Source of the DNA: Lingula anatina
Lineage: Eukaryota > Brachiopoda > Lingulata > Lingulida > Lingulidae
Direction: 5' to 3'
DNA length: 64,000 nt
Assembly (NCBI RefSeq): GCF_001039355.2
Contig: NW_019775679.1
Coordinates: forward strand, 1-64,000
The notes below the pieces were generated by a model. That model searched no databases. It was not told where the DNA came from and saw nothing but the letters and a program-made list of their open reading frames with translations. Both the position numbers and the translations under genes were made by a program. Positions 45,850 through 58,118 of the stretch are shown one piece after another; position 1 is the stretch's first letter; the number at the start of each line of letters is the position of its first letter.

Positions 45850-48800
45850 TTCCGCTGAGGTTGAAATCTTTAAACTCAACTGCCAGGTGACGCTACAAAC
45901 CGACGCTAAATTTGTAGCTGCCCTTTGTCCTAAGGTAAACAAACAAAACCGCGTGGATTAAGGGCCAATCATATTCAAGCTAACAATCATTCATACACAG
46001 TAAACCAATCAAATGTGTTTTAACAAATTCCGGGTTCTTATTTCCTAAACTGATTCTTTCGTGGCCTGTTTTATTGGCTACGTAAAATAGGTGGGGGAAA
46101 ATATGACGTATTTTCTTGGGAGATTTGAATGAGATAATTTTCTATTTGCATAATACCAAGTCGTTTTTATTCAAAAATAAACGGAGGAGTTTTTTCCATA
46201 TAATTCTGTTAAAGAAAAGAGTGATTTTTTTGGATTTTTCTGGGACTTATTAGAAGAAATAGATTTTGGAGAAGTGTGTTTGACATCACTGGTGCCATTT
46301 GCTTGTTGTCTGACGATTACACTGAACCCCTCCTGACCTTGTAAAGTGACGTCAATTTAGGACAATAACTTGGCCCCAGTTCAAATTTACAATAGTTAAT
46401 TCAGCGACCAAATCGTCTACTAGCAACTGAAATTTTCAAATGGAGCGTTGGCAAGGACGCGCTCGTTTCTGTTACCTGTGCGACTTTGTTTACTTTGGTG
46501 TTGAGAAAAATGCAGGTGTAGAATTTCAAAAACAACGAACTGCAATTAAAAAACCCCGACACTTCAGCAGCTTGGCCGGCTTGGCAGTGTGCATGTAAAA
46601 AAATTCCGTACTTGCTGCGAATTTTGCTGTTTTCAAAATATTTCCCGTACGATGAATCATGATAAAAACATTTCGAAATATAATATATAGGTCAAACTCA
46701 ATATCAGCATACAGGCACAAGTGCATGCATGTTGTAAATTCCAATCATCGGCTACATCAAAGCCATGTTTCATACTGGTACTAGTAATGTGTCTAAAATT
46801 ACAAAGAATACACATATATATACCACAGAATACACATACATGTATACCACTCATGCAGTGGAATTATTAAGCCGCTTCGTAAAATATTTTACTGATGTTA
46901 TGGCATTGACTTGGCGGTCTGATACACATGTAAGCCTGACGGACTGCATGTGTAGATCATGGCATTTAATTAAAAGATATATGCAGGTAAATTATAACGT
47001 TTATCTGGTCCATGTCAAGGTGTTGTCCGTGACGGAGTGTACTTTTTGTCTCGCTAAATTCTGTTACATCGATGTAACGCTCAATGCAACGGTGATGCAA
47101 TATATGTCTCTATAGTCCAAACACACGATGCTGGGATGAAGTGTTTAGGGGTTTCACCTTTATTGTTTCTCTAATTCATAGATTCATAGATGGACCTGCT
47201 TCTGTGCCGTTATTTCTCTGTTTCCACATGTACTAACATTGCCTACCTTTACCTCTACCTTAAGGTATACTGCCCCACACTTACGTAATGTGGGCATTTT
47301 ATTGGTCTTTATTGAATGAAACTTCGACTACCGGTACCTCACTTTTATCGTGAGAGGGCCAATGCTAAAGAGGCTCCAACGCTGCGATTTTTTATTTATA
47401 ATCGGAGTTGTAAATCCGGTCAAGAAGTCGTAAACTTCTTGATCCCATAAAAATTCTTCGTATTTAAGGATAACTTATTTAAATGGTTTTATTAGACCTT
47501 AACGGTAAGGAATTCGAGGTGCCCCTTCGTGATTGAAATGTACTAATTTTCAGCTTGATATATAAAGACTGCGGTAGTCCGACAAATCCTCATCTAAGTA
47601 CCAGCCTTTATAACGCTTTTTAACGCTATTTTGACAATGGCATATTCAGATTATTAATTTTATTTTTTGAAAATTTGGATTTAAGGCATCCATGTACCAT
47701 AAGTAATATCCTGTAGAGGTACTCGGGCATATTTTGTTGAATTGAAGGTGGTTTTTTATTTTCCTTCTAAAATAAAGTCAAATTTATATCCCGGTGCATT
47801 TTTAATCCTCCCGAATAAGCTCCAAGACCAAACACAAATACACGTATGACGATATTTTCAATTACGTTCACCACGTTTGATGCTGAACGATAATAGTAAA
47901 TATACAAGGGTTGCAGTTATCTGGCTATTAATACTGTCCCTGCAGCCCCTTTTCACAGAAATTAAAAACTTTGAGTGGCTTTATAACAGAACAATAGGAG
48001 GCACTGCAGCAGCCAAGACAGAAAAATTCATGCACACACCGTGCTGTTTTTCTAATAAGATGTCAATATTTCGGAACATTTTTTTCCAGTGCAAATATGA
48101 AGCTGCACAAACAAAAAGAACAAAACAACAATCAGCAGTTTATTGTGTACATTGCCAAACCAACTTGTTACTAATTGTAATTCTACGGTAGGTGAAAAAG
48201 CTTTTCAAACCTCTGTCACGGCGTTAGGCATTTACAGAGATACAGGAAGAATATTTGACTCTTATGTCTGCGCATTTGCTCACCGAAAGGAAAGCCAGGA
48301 AAGGAACTTTTATGGAAGACGTCATTCTGTGATTATTAATCGGATATTAACCTACTCCTTCCTTCACTTTTTCTACCACCGTGTCTGTAGCTGACGTACC
48401 GATTACGTACATGTGGAAACAAGGAAATCAGAACGCTATAATATTTCAAATTCAAAATATAATGAATAAGCCTACATGTATCAAGTAGCTAACATTGCAA
48501 TCTTATTTTAAACCTAGGTTTGCAATCACTCACCCACACACATATTCACACACGTGCACACGAACACTGCGCACACAAAACTAAAAAAAAAAATCTCATG
48601 CAAATACACGTGCAAGCTGACACGCACAACGTGTACTTACATGAGCCGGTGAACCAGTTACGTCATGGGCTGATTTTATCTTCAACGGGATAAAAACCGA
48701 TGGTTAAACTTGACCGCATTATGGTCATCATGTTATACAAGTACAACTCTACTGGTCAATACATAAATGCGTGCGTTAATTTTGCTTGCCAGCCGTTTTT

Positions 48801-49044
48801 CTTTTGACATTATATTTTTGATAATTTAAAGCGAAAGCAATGTTTTCAGTGTTGTTAATGTCCCAACATTCTGGTACTGAAAAATAATGACTTTTGAAAA
48901 GGGGACTACAATCTACCATTATATTCCTGCCAGTCCTACAGGTAGATTGTATAATCTTTTTATTCTATAGACTATCTTTAAGATACATTCTATATTTTGT
49001 CTTCTTTGAGACAGCCGGTCTACATTTGTGTTTTTTCGGCGAAA

Positions 49045-49048
<4 letters not shown>

Positions 49049-49086
<38 letters not shown>
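49049..49086. repeat. (AC)n microsatellite
   Basis: Nineteen AC units. Confidence 0.95.
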
Positions 49087-49090
<4 letters not shown>

Positions 49091-49537
49091 CTTACTAGCT
49101 ACATTGTATCAACATTTCAATCTGTACAGTTATGACGTTATGTACTGAGGATAAATGTTTATTAATTTTGTCAGTTAAAAATATATAAATCCGAAAAAAT
49201 ACTTATTCTACCGATTATTTTGTTCATATAGAAAGTCAACCCCTTCTTAATTCTATATTATGTGCTGGTAGCTTGGGTCCATGGACCTATGGGAGTTTCA
49301 TTCGTACTGTACATGTACTGTCCAAAGGAACATGTAATTACCCGGGGGAGGGAGGGTAGTGTTCCGAAATCCCTTCATTTGCCCTTACTTATTTCTCGTT
49401 TTGCTATCCTCATTCAAATTTAAACTATTCGGAGAGGTAACTTTATAAATAATGTAGAAGAATGACACTCGATTTCTTCCTATATTCCTTCCTAGTTTTT
49501 CTTGTTCTGAGAGAATCAAAAGCGTAATGAACACCAT

Positions 49538-49717
49538 AGGGTTCATTCCCATTGAAACTATCCGTCTACATAGATCGATCCAACTCCGCAGGGAATACAC
49601 TGTACGTTGAAAACAAGAGGAAGCGTGTTAATCTGTTAAACCGATTGCATTCAACAAGAGTCCCCACGGAGCTGGATCGATGTACGTAGACTGATAGTTT
49701 CAGTGGGAGTGAACCCT
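49538..49717. mobile_element. MITE with arms of about 60 bp
   Basis: AGGGTTCATTCCCATTGAAACTATC at the left is inverted as GATAGTTTCAGTGGGAGTGAACCCT at the right. Both arms continue through GTCTAC..GATCGATCCA(A/G)CTCCG. Related copies lie at 40.4 and 56.4 kb. Confidence 0.8.
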
Positions 49718-50336
49718 TGGTCATTCCCAGCCGCACAGTAGATCAATAACCTCACTACCCGGCACGCACGCAATACTAGTACTAGTAGATGTGGATGGGA
49801 GGGACACATGAATAGATGCGCTATTAAAGCCCTGGTCAATAATAATCCGGTGCACTGGAGGACTCTGCCATGGCAGTTACTGACCTTTTACAGCCCTTAA
49901 CGTTCCTTTCAGAATGTGTAATGGTCATTTCGTTCCTCGATCAATACCGCTATTGCTTTCATACAAGAATTGTTGTACGCGCTGAAGAAGAAAATTTTAT
50001 CCGTTGCACAGGTTATCACTGCATCTGATATGTACTATAGGTAGTCCCCTATTCTAACTCTCGTTCATAAAAAAACATAACGCGCTTCTTTTTACACAAA
50101 TTACTACTGCTACATGTATTATGACAAGGGGTTTCACTACACCAGTTCGTTTTACGTCAAAAGACGGATTGCAAGACAAAAATGTACACAGCAAGATGAA
50201 AACACCTGTAACACAAACGGTAACGCTGGCTCTCAGTTAAAACGGATTTGATCCCCTTTGATTCTTTTATATCCTACAGCTTGTCTTAGATACTTAGCTA
50301 CAGTGAAATGTTAGTCAAATACTTGCAACATATCCA

Positions 50337-50600
50337 GGGCCGTAGCCTGAGCAAAATGCCAGGGGGGCAGTAAGCGGACACGAGGGGGCGAAGCCCCTGA
50401 GGGGGAGGGGGTGTCCCCCTACCAGTGTGGAAAATTCTAAATCCNNNNNNNNNNNNNNNNNNNNNNNNNNNNNNNNNNNNNNNNNNNNNNNNNNNNNNNN
50501 NNNNNNNNNNNNNNNNNNNNNNNNNNNNNNNNNNNNNNNNNNNNNNNNNNNNNNNNNNNNNNNNNNNNNNNNNNNNNNNNNNNNNNNGAAGGCTACGGCC
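50337..50600. mobile_element. CAGGGCCGTAGCC element containing a 143-N gap
   Basis: The inverted ends CAGGGCCGTAGCC and GGCTACGGCCCTG enclose a G-rich arm with GGGGCGAAGCCCC and the unresolved bases 50445-50587. ATATC abuts both outer sides. The termini resemble hAT-type MITEs. The hairpin-prone G/C arm probably caused the assembly gap. Confidence 0.75.
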
Positions 50601-51366
50601 CTGATATCATAAGGTATACAGGTACATACATGCAAATGTATAGTGTGTGATCACGATCTGTCAGTTACATTTATATGTACATCAGAAGCGTGTCATGAGT
50701 GAAACAATTAAAGTAATTAAAGATACTTAAATGCAAGGGAACAGCTGCGTAAAATTCTCTCCAATTCACACAAATTACTAATACCAGTTTCTTGCTCGTC
50801 TCGTAGAAAATCCACATGCCAAAAACAACCCAAATTAATCACTTGGTCAGCCGAAAAAGGCTTTAAAACTTCAATTTCTCCAAAATTTTGGTTGTAGGCC
50901 CGATTTACTTGTCGGCCCCTCTTGTTCGCAAAGAAACGAAAATGGAACGAAAGGAAATAATGGAACGATAGTTCTTTAACTACATGTATATGGTGGTCGG
51001 GTTAACTTATTTCGACAAGTCTTCTCGCTTGATATGCATCTTTAATGTTTGAACTGAATCAAATATAAAGCTTTTTGATAAAATTTGTCCGTATGTAGAA
51101 AAGAAAATAGGTGTGTTTTAGTTTGTAGTTCTTGTTAATAAGAAGGCAGCCACTGAGAGCACGTGTTATTGTTTACGGAACTAAAGGTCACGTGATCAAA
51201 ACATTGCCATTTCCGGTTTGAAACTGAGACAGTGGACACTGGACTAAAGCCTACGCAGTACTTGCCGACCCTCTTAACTCTGACCTATGGTCTTCACACG
51301 ATAATAAGCGATCAGGTACCGTAGTAGCTAGGTTATCTTGTCGATTGCCCTATTTCCATTTGCAAC

Positions 51367-54355
51367 ATGGCTGCTGCAACAGGTAACAACTGAGCGCCGC
51401 TTTAGGTTTAGGATGCTGCGTGGACCGCTTATCTACAGGGGTAGTACATGTACATGCATGTATTGACATACAATCATATCTGTGAGAGTTTGTCCCATAA
51501 AAAACCTTCTCAAATATCTTTTAGGATCTGTGCAATACGAATTCTGTTGTTAACAGTAGACATCTTCAGAATGTATTTATGTAGCTTTTAATTACATAAC
51601 TTAAGGATTGAAAAATGTTCATTTATTCCTTCAAAACAAATTGCTTGTACCTGGTATGCTATAAAATTATTTGCTAAAAATTCATCCAAGATGAAAACTC
51701 TTTGAGGCTACTTATGAAAAATTGATAACGATAAAGAACTTGCCATGAAATCATATAAAACCCATTGTTTAGTCAGACAGTTTTATTTTTAAAGGAAATC
51801 AAAATTGGAAGTAAGCCTAATACTAGTACCGGTACAGGGTTATAGGTTAATGACAATAATGGGTTATAGGTTAATGACAATAATGTACATCATAATTATT
51901 CTTTAATGGTTAAAAGATTACTAGTGCTGGTATGTTACACGTGTGTATGTCAACATAATTAAGCAGACCTACTTTGAAGTTAGCTGTTCATGTCATGCCA
52001 CCATAGTCTGTGAATTATAAAAGCTGTCGCACATTTCGTTATCACTGTGCAAAGCTTACTCCCTACCCCCCTGTTGTAATGTGGTATATATAGCAAGTGC
52101 TAGCTGAACATCTTAGATACATTGTGAAATATTCATAAGAGCATGTTGTTTTTATTTGTAGCTTTGTTCTCAATAAAATCTAAACATACAGAAAATGTGA
52201 TATTCCGATTTGAAATGAGGTACAGATATGCATATTTTCAATGTGTTTATAATGAATACTTAACCAAAAGATATGTTTTTATGTATCAGGTATATTTGTC
52301 TCATCATTATTAATCTCGCTGTGTCTGTCTGTTTGTCTGGCTGTCTGTCCATCCACTTACCCACTTATAAACCCATCTTTCTGTGCATCTTTTGCTTTAG
52401 ATATACGGTATATATCTTCTCAGGGCATGTTGAATCCACTGAGGTTCAGTGTTGAAAGGCAGAGTCTGGTGTTTAGGAGCAGTTTGTGCCAGAGGTGTTC
52501 TCAGAAACAAACACCCCATCATCACTCAGTAAACAAAACAATAGTAAGTTAATGCTTATGTTAACAACTAGCAACTCATTATGCACGATATTAACTGTTA
52601 CAGTAGTTGCATGTGGCATCTGCATATATTTTAATTTTCAATTGGGCAAAATGTAGTGGCTTGAATGATTTCATTTTTGCCTCATTTTCTTCAGCCAAAG
52701 TAAATTACTTGTGAAATGTTAACCTGGTTAAAATGGGCATTGTGCTCTCATGGTAACATGACCGTCAACTGAGCTTGTGAGTAAGCAAATTACACTTACA
52801 CTCAAAAAACACGATAAAGATTATCCAACCTGTTCATTAATTTGTATCGGATCTGTCAAGAAACACAGGCAGCAGTGGTGATATGTTCACAAATATTTTT
52901 AGTAGACATACATGTTGTACACATGTCATGCTTGCACATTTCTTGATCCATAAGGTCAGGCAAATTTTCTTTTGGCCTGTGCATAGGTTGCATAGTTCTT
53001 AGATATTTCTTTTTTTTTTAGGTCACAGTGATTGACATGAACAGGTGCTCTGCTTCAATGAAGAAGAATACATCGTAGGCACTTAGTTGAAGCATGTAAT
53101 ACACTTCAAGTATTATATCACGCACTGCCTAACATTAAGTTTGCGTGGTTGGCTCATTATTATTTATTCTTCTCTTTACAGTCCAGGATGTCCAGTAAAT
53201 TGGTCAGCGCACACAGGACCATACATTCTGCAGATAGTGTTTGGTAAGACCATGAAGACAACACTTGTAGTAAGAAAAACTGTTCTGAGGGACAGGATAG
53301 AGCCATTTAATAATTGTACTCACCTGTATTAATAAACTAGCTTGTAGTGGTCACTCTGTTATGTTGTCCTCTTGTGACTGGATCTGGATTGGTTGTCAGT
53401 CCAAAGTAGTCTTGTCTGAATACACCTTAGTGATGTGGCATATGAGTAAAGTGTAAAAAGCAAATTCTTTCTTAGTAGTGTTAGTTTCAGATTTTAGTTA
53501 TTGTGAGTTCATTGTCCAACTCCATGGAGTACCATCATTAACTTATCAGTTGTAATGAATTCATATTCACCTTTCTACATTTTAATAAACTAACTTTCTT
53601 CATTCAGTATTTATATATTTTTACATGTGTTCATAATTCAAACCTGCTTTCATTTTTTCTAAACAGTTATATTTTTTTATTTTCAGGGTTGAATTTGGCA
53701 AGCTAGCCACCCAGCACAAAGCTATCAGCCTTGGTCAGGTAACTATGGTTTTAAATTACCAACAAAATTTTATTTTCATGTTTCAGTGATATATCTCCTT
53801 AATTCTTTAATCAAGGTACACAAAAGATTTGTTAAGTGGTCTTGGTAATACCTGTCGATCTGACAGGCTGTCTGTGATCTTCATTTTCACATTTTTAACA
53901 GAGTGTGTGCATGCCTGCATGTGACTGTGTGTCATTTGCATCATCATTTACAGTAATAATGTTACAAAAGGAATATGCTGATATATATTTTTGATGAAAG
54001 TTTGTACTAGTTACAACATGAGTCCTCCACTGTATGCAACATACAAGAGCATAATTAAATTGAGCAGAGATATAATTTGCTCTTGAATGTCACATACAGT
54101 GGACGACGAAAAGTTGTAGCTGACTTATCCCACAACTGGCGCTTCAAACAATAGGATGAACATTGTGAAGCATATGAAAATACAAGCAAAGGTATAGGCA
54201 AATGAAATTCAATTATCCTATTGGCAAAGCACTTGCTTTGGGATAATGAGATTGTACTTGGTATTTACATTGTACTTACATGTTCAAATGCATATTAGCT
54301 GATATCATGATCAGCAACTAACAGGACACTGCCAACTAACACCACCCCCATACAT

Positions 54356-54397
<42 letters not shown>

Positions 54398-56033
54398 AAA
54401 GGTACATGTTTCATTAGTACAAGTTTCATTTGCTCAGTGCTGCAAATACCCTATATATGCTGTTAGTTGTACAATTGTACCATTTTTGTTTTGTGTGTGT
54501 GTGTGTGCATGTGTGTGTATGTGTGTGTGTGTGTGCAAAAAAAACTTTCCCTTCATAATTTCCTTGATCCACCTGGGCATAATGAGTGATGTGAATGGTG
54601 GTGATGATGATGATGGTCATCTTAATTAATATCAACTTATACAATACTGTTCTTACAAAATACAATCTTGTCCTTTCTTCTCCCAGGGATTTCCAGACTT
54701 CTCCCCTCCAGAGTATGTGAAACAAGCCCTCTGTGATGCCACCATGAGCAGCAATGTTCTGCTGAACCAGTACACCAGGAGCTTTGTAAGTCTTACTGGA
54801 TTTAATATGCAGTGTTATGTAGGAGGGAAATCAAACAATAAGCCTCTGTGAAGGAACAAAAAAAAAAATCTTACGATCATTTAAGGTATCTTCAATGGGA
54901 TTTCCATGCCAACTCTCATTTTCTTTGAGAAAAAGAAAAAAATTTCATCTACTTATGAATCATTGTTCGGCCCATGCCTGTGAATAGATTCGATGTTTTG
55001 TATTATTTCTAATTAAATAAATTCATGATTTGCTGTTACAGTGTTCCCGGAATTTCTGGAATTTCAACATCAGCTACTTTTTTGAAGGGTTTAATCCTTT
55101 GTAACATTTGAATTGGAAGAAAATTGTTTAACTCACATTTAAGCAGATTTAGCCTTGCGATAAGAGTCAACTGGCAATGGTAAAACTCACTATCAACAGC
55201 ATGTTCAGAAATGGGTTTTAGCAGGCAGTTAGGACTTACTGGCATTGACAGAATTAAGAGGGGCGATAATAGATGATCAGCCTCGATAACAGTAAGTCCG
55301 GGTTTTATTCAGTATCAATCTAATTGTAGTTTGTATACTTATGCCTTCCATTTATTTTGCAATGTCTGTATATTTGCAGTTATAGTTTTCTGATATTTCA
55401 GGTTTGGTCCAGGGTGCTAAAGACATTCTGAAGCACAATGTAATCAGGTATTCTAGGATCACCCCAGACATTCCCTGGTACTTTCACAGATGTTCTTTGT
55501 AGGATGTACTATTATAGTATTGCCAGCCAAGAGTGGTCCAGACATGAAAAATGTCCTCTTGTTTCAGGGTCAACCTAGACTGATCCAAGCAATCTCTAAG
55601 GCTCCATTCAAAATGGGGGACTAACTAGTCCGAGGGTCAAATGTGACTGACCCACTTAAATACTTCCCCACGGGATATCTATTTAGTGTATTAGTGGTTT
55701 AGACAGCAAGCTTTGTAGTGGGTCGCCATATTTGGCCCTCTGACTAGTTAGTCCTCTATTCTTAATGGAGCCTAAGATGTCCCCTTGCTTCAGTGTCACC
55801 CCAGGTAATCTCTAAGATGGTCTCGTGTTTCATGGTTCTCCTAATTTGACTCAGGAAATTTTAACATACTCCTCTTCTTCCAGGGTCACCCTAGGCTGGT
55901 TCAGGCAATCTCCAAGATGTTCTCCCCACTCCACGGTCGGACCATTGACCCAATGAATGAGATAATCGTCACAGTTGGTGCCTATGGGGCTCTGTACTGT
56001 ACCATCATGGGGTTGATCAACCCTGGGGATGAG
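51367..56033 (+). CDS. Kynurenine aminotransferase (KYAT/CCBL type), 5' six exons
   Basis: Exons 51367-51382, 52401-52543, 53182-53243, 53687-53738, 54687-54785 and 55884-56033 join in phase to 174 codons. The N-terminus (MAAATD, then an Arg/Ser-rich stretch with MLNPLRFSVERQSLVFRSSL) has few acids and looks like a mitochondrial presequence, as in KYAT3. An inner Met at SRMSSKL could give a cytosolic form. Then come SVWVEFGKLA, LGQGFPDFSPPEYV, NQYTRSFGHPRLVQAIS and ITVTVGAYGAL-like (IIVTVGAYGALY), all diagnostic of fold-type I PLP transaminases that act on kynurenine, glutamine and cysteine S-conjugates. The PLP Lys and the C-terminal two thirds (about 260 aa) were not found in the following 8 kb and are probably beyond the window. 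Confidence 0.88.
51838..51886. repeat. Two 24-bp tandem units
   Basis: GGGTTATAGGTTAATGACAATAAT occurs twice in succession, inside intron 1 of the aminotransferase gene. Confidence 0.9.
54359..54535. repeat. (CA)n and (GT)n microsatellites
   Basis: CA run at 54359-54395 and a GT run interrupted by GCATG at 54493-54535. The opposed runs could fold on each other. Confidence 0.9.
55557..55925 (+). repeat. Degenerate tandem repeat that includes the exon 6 acceptor
   Basis: About four units of the plan CTTGTTTCAGGGTCA-CCTAG-CAATCTCTAAGATG lie at 55557, 55784, 55831 and 55872; the last is the real acceptor and 5' end of exon 6. Unit 1 (GGTCAACCTAGACTGATCCAAGC) is the closest relative of the exon and is split from unit 2 by a MITE. 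Confidence 0.6.
55600..55772. mobile_element. MITE with TAA duplication, 173 bp
   Basis: GGCTCCATTC..GGGGGACTAACTAGTC is inverted as GACTAGTTAGTCCTCTATT..AATGGAGCC. TAA flanks both sides, as in PIF/Harbinger-type (TWA) insertions. Excising it in silico restores CAATCTCTAAGATG in the repeat unit. Confidence 0.85.
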
Positions 56034-56403
56034 GTAGGTCCTTCATCCAGGTGGGTTGGATTATTTAAGATTCAAACAGAACATGTTCTGAAATGTTCTA
56101 TGTATTGATAGGGTTTTGTTTTAACCCAGGACTGAGAGAGTTCCAATATGAGTAAGATAGATCATTTGGCTTCATGAGATCAGTAGACTGATTAGACAGT
56201 TATTTATAATTATTAGGTTTGATTAAAAGACCTACTCAGTATAGGTCAACTGATGGTTGCCCATACCATCTAGAAGTATACCCTTTCATTTAATGGAGAG
56301 CAGCATCATAGAGGTGGGCTTGTGCTTGTCTGGCAACCATCTTATTTTAACACTAGAAAAGTGATGATGACAAAACTATTAAATTACCCATATTTGTCTT
56401 GTC

Positions 56404-56640
56404 TATGAACCCATCCCCAATGAAACTATCATTATTTGTAAATTGATCAAACTCCGCGGGGACTGTTTCTGAGTACAATCAGGTTAAAATATTAGGTTGC
56501 CTTCTCCTGGCATTGAGTAGAACACAGAAATGCTGGTGATTATTAGTGTACATTGGAAAAAGGAGGAGGTGTGTCAATAAAGTCCCTGTAGAGTTGGATC
56601 AGTCTACATAGAAAGATAGTTACATTGGAAAAAGGTACTA
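56404..56640. mobile_element. Diverged MITE copy, same family as 49.5 kb
   Basis: ATGAACCCATCCCCAATGAAACTATC at the left and AGAGTTGGATCAGTCTACAT..GATAGTTACATTGG at the right, with AGGAGGTGTGTCAAT shared with the 40.4 kb copy. Confidence 0.7.
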
Positions 56641-56699
56641 TGTTTATGTACCTTATGTAGTGATAGTGATAGGATACCAAGGCTGGTTAAAGTTTGTAA

Positions 56700-58110
56700 A
56701 TAATAATTTTCAGTCTTGACAACAAGTATCTGGAATTATTTTTATATTTTCTGGCATTTTTTTGGAAGAGACCTTTGATATACCAGTAGCTGGGAATAAT
56801 GAGCTATTTGTAATAACCAAGGCTAAGGTAATAATGCATTAAAACCATGGCAACAGCTTATAGCATGATCTCAGGATGATTGTCATATTGATGGTATTGA
56901 ACTTAATGGTAATAATGCCTCAAGATCTTCATAAACTAGATCAGCCACTAGGACCTGTGTTGTAATATCATCTACTGGGTTACATGTATCAGTGTAGTAG
57001 TTTTGATATCAATACTAAGAGAACCTGTCAATAACAGATTGAAACCTGAAAACACTGTATCTGATTGAAGTAATTCATATCTATTTTAACATAACATATT
57101 TTGCTGCAGCAGTTACTACAGTATTTAGCTTGTGATGTAGGCTCTACCGTGTTATAAAAAAGTCCTGTATACTAAATACACCACTGGTAAAGCAGATATG
57201 GGAAAGGGGAGATGTATCCCCTTCTCCATTACACATGCATGCGTGCACACACACACACACACACACACACCTAGAATAATGTTGTCAAACATGTCAAGCA
57301 AAGGTTTTTCTACACACACACCCCACCACCCAATTAATGTACCCTTTGGGCCAGCTCTTTTATTAAGTTGACAAAAACATCATTTGTTGTTATTTACCTT
57401 AAATAACCGAAATATTTGGATTTTAAAATGGTTTTTGTATGTATTAAAACTGAGAAGTGTATAATGATAATAGTGTAGTTGTGGCAGGATAATAGTAAGA
57501 CTTGACAGCAGTTGATAGTTTTATTCTGATGGTACTAGTAATGTGCATGCATCTTTGCAAAAGATGATGTACTTTTCAACAAGAGTTGAGTTCTTTCAGC
57601 ACTAAGTAAAATCTCAATATTGTCTTTGTGAATGTGTGGTTTTATTATATATAGTGGCATGTGGTAAGAACCTTATAATGTGATATTACCTGATGATTAG
57701 ATATTTAAAACAGTATTATACAATAACATGTAAAAGTGAACTTGTAGTGATATATTACACACTGCAATCAAGGCATGAGCAGCTTCAACAAAACAAAAAT
57801 CAACTAAAAGCTCTTAAAAATAGAAGAGTCCAGTTTTCAAACTGAATGTGTTGAAATTGGTAGAGTAATACACCACACCTTAAAATTGATATTCTGTGAA
57901 TGACTTCCATATTCCATATTGTTTCCAACTTGAATATATATCATTTTAAATGATTACCTCCCCGAGAAATAAAAATCATATGTTGCAGATTCTTTAGTAT
58001 TATTATGTATACAGGTACATATTGTATGTTTATTTCCTAATCAAGAAAAATACATCTGTCATAGAGAATAAGTAACAAGATAAGTCTGTTTCCCCTCTTT
58101 TGTCCATGAC
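56700..58110. other. Intronic, no exon recognised
   Basis: AT-rich, with a (CA)n run at 57246-57270. No continuation of the aminotransferase was found. Confidence 0.5.
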
Positions 58111-58118
58111 TTATTCCA

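Larger units (their letters stand above)
45855..51200. other. No gene recognised; repeats and gap
   Basis: The upstream flank of the basic-protein gene is followed by non-coding sequence. It holds (CA)n at 49049-49086, a MITE at 49538-49717, and a transposon-flanked assembly gap at 50337-50600. Several short open frames have no support. Confidence 0.5.

Noticed and set aside
50315-50635. Open frames running through the N gap.
   Set aside because: Ns were translated as X; they are not evidence of coding.
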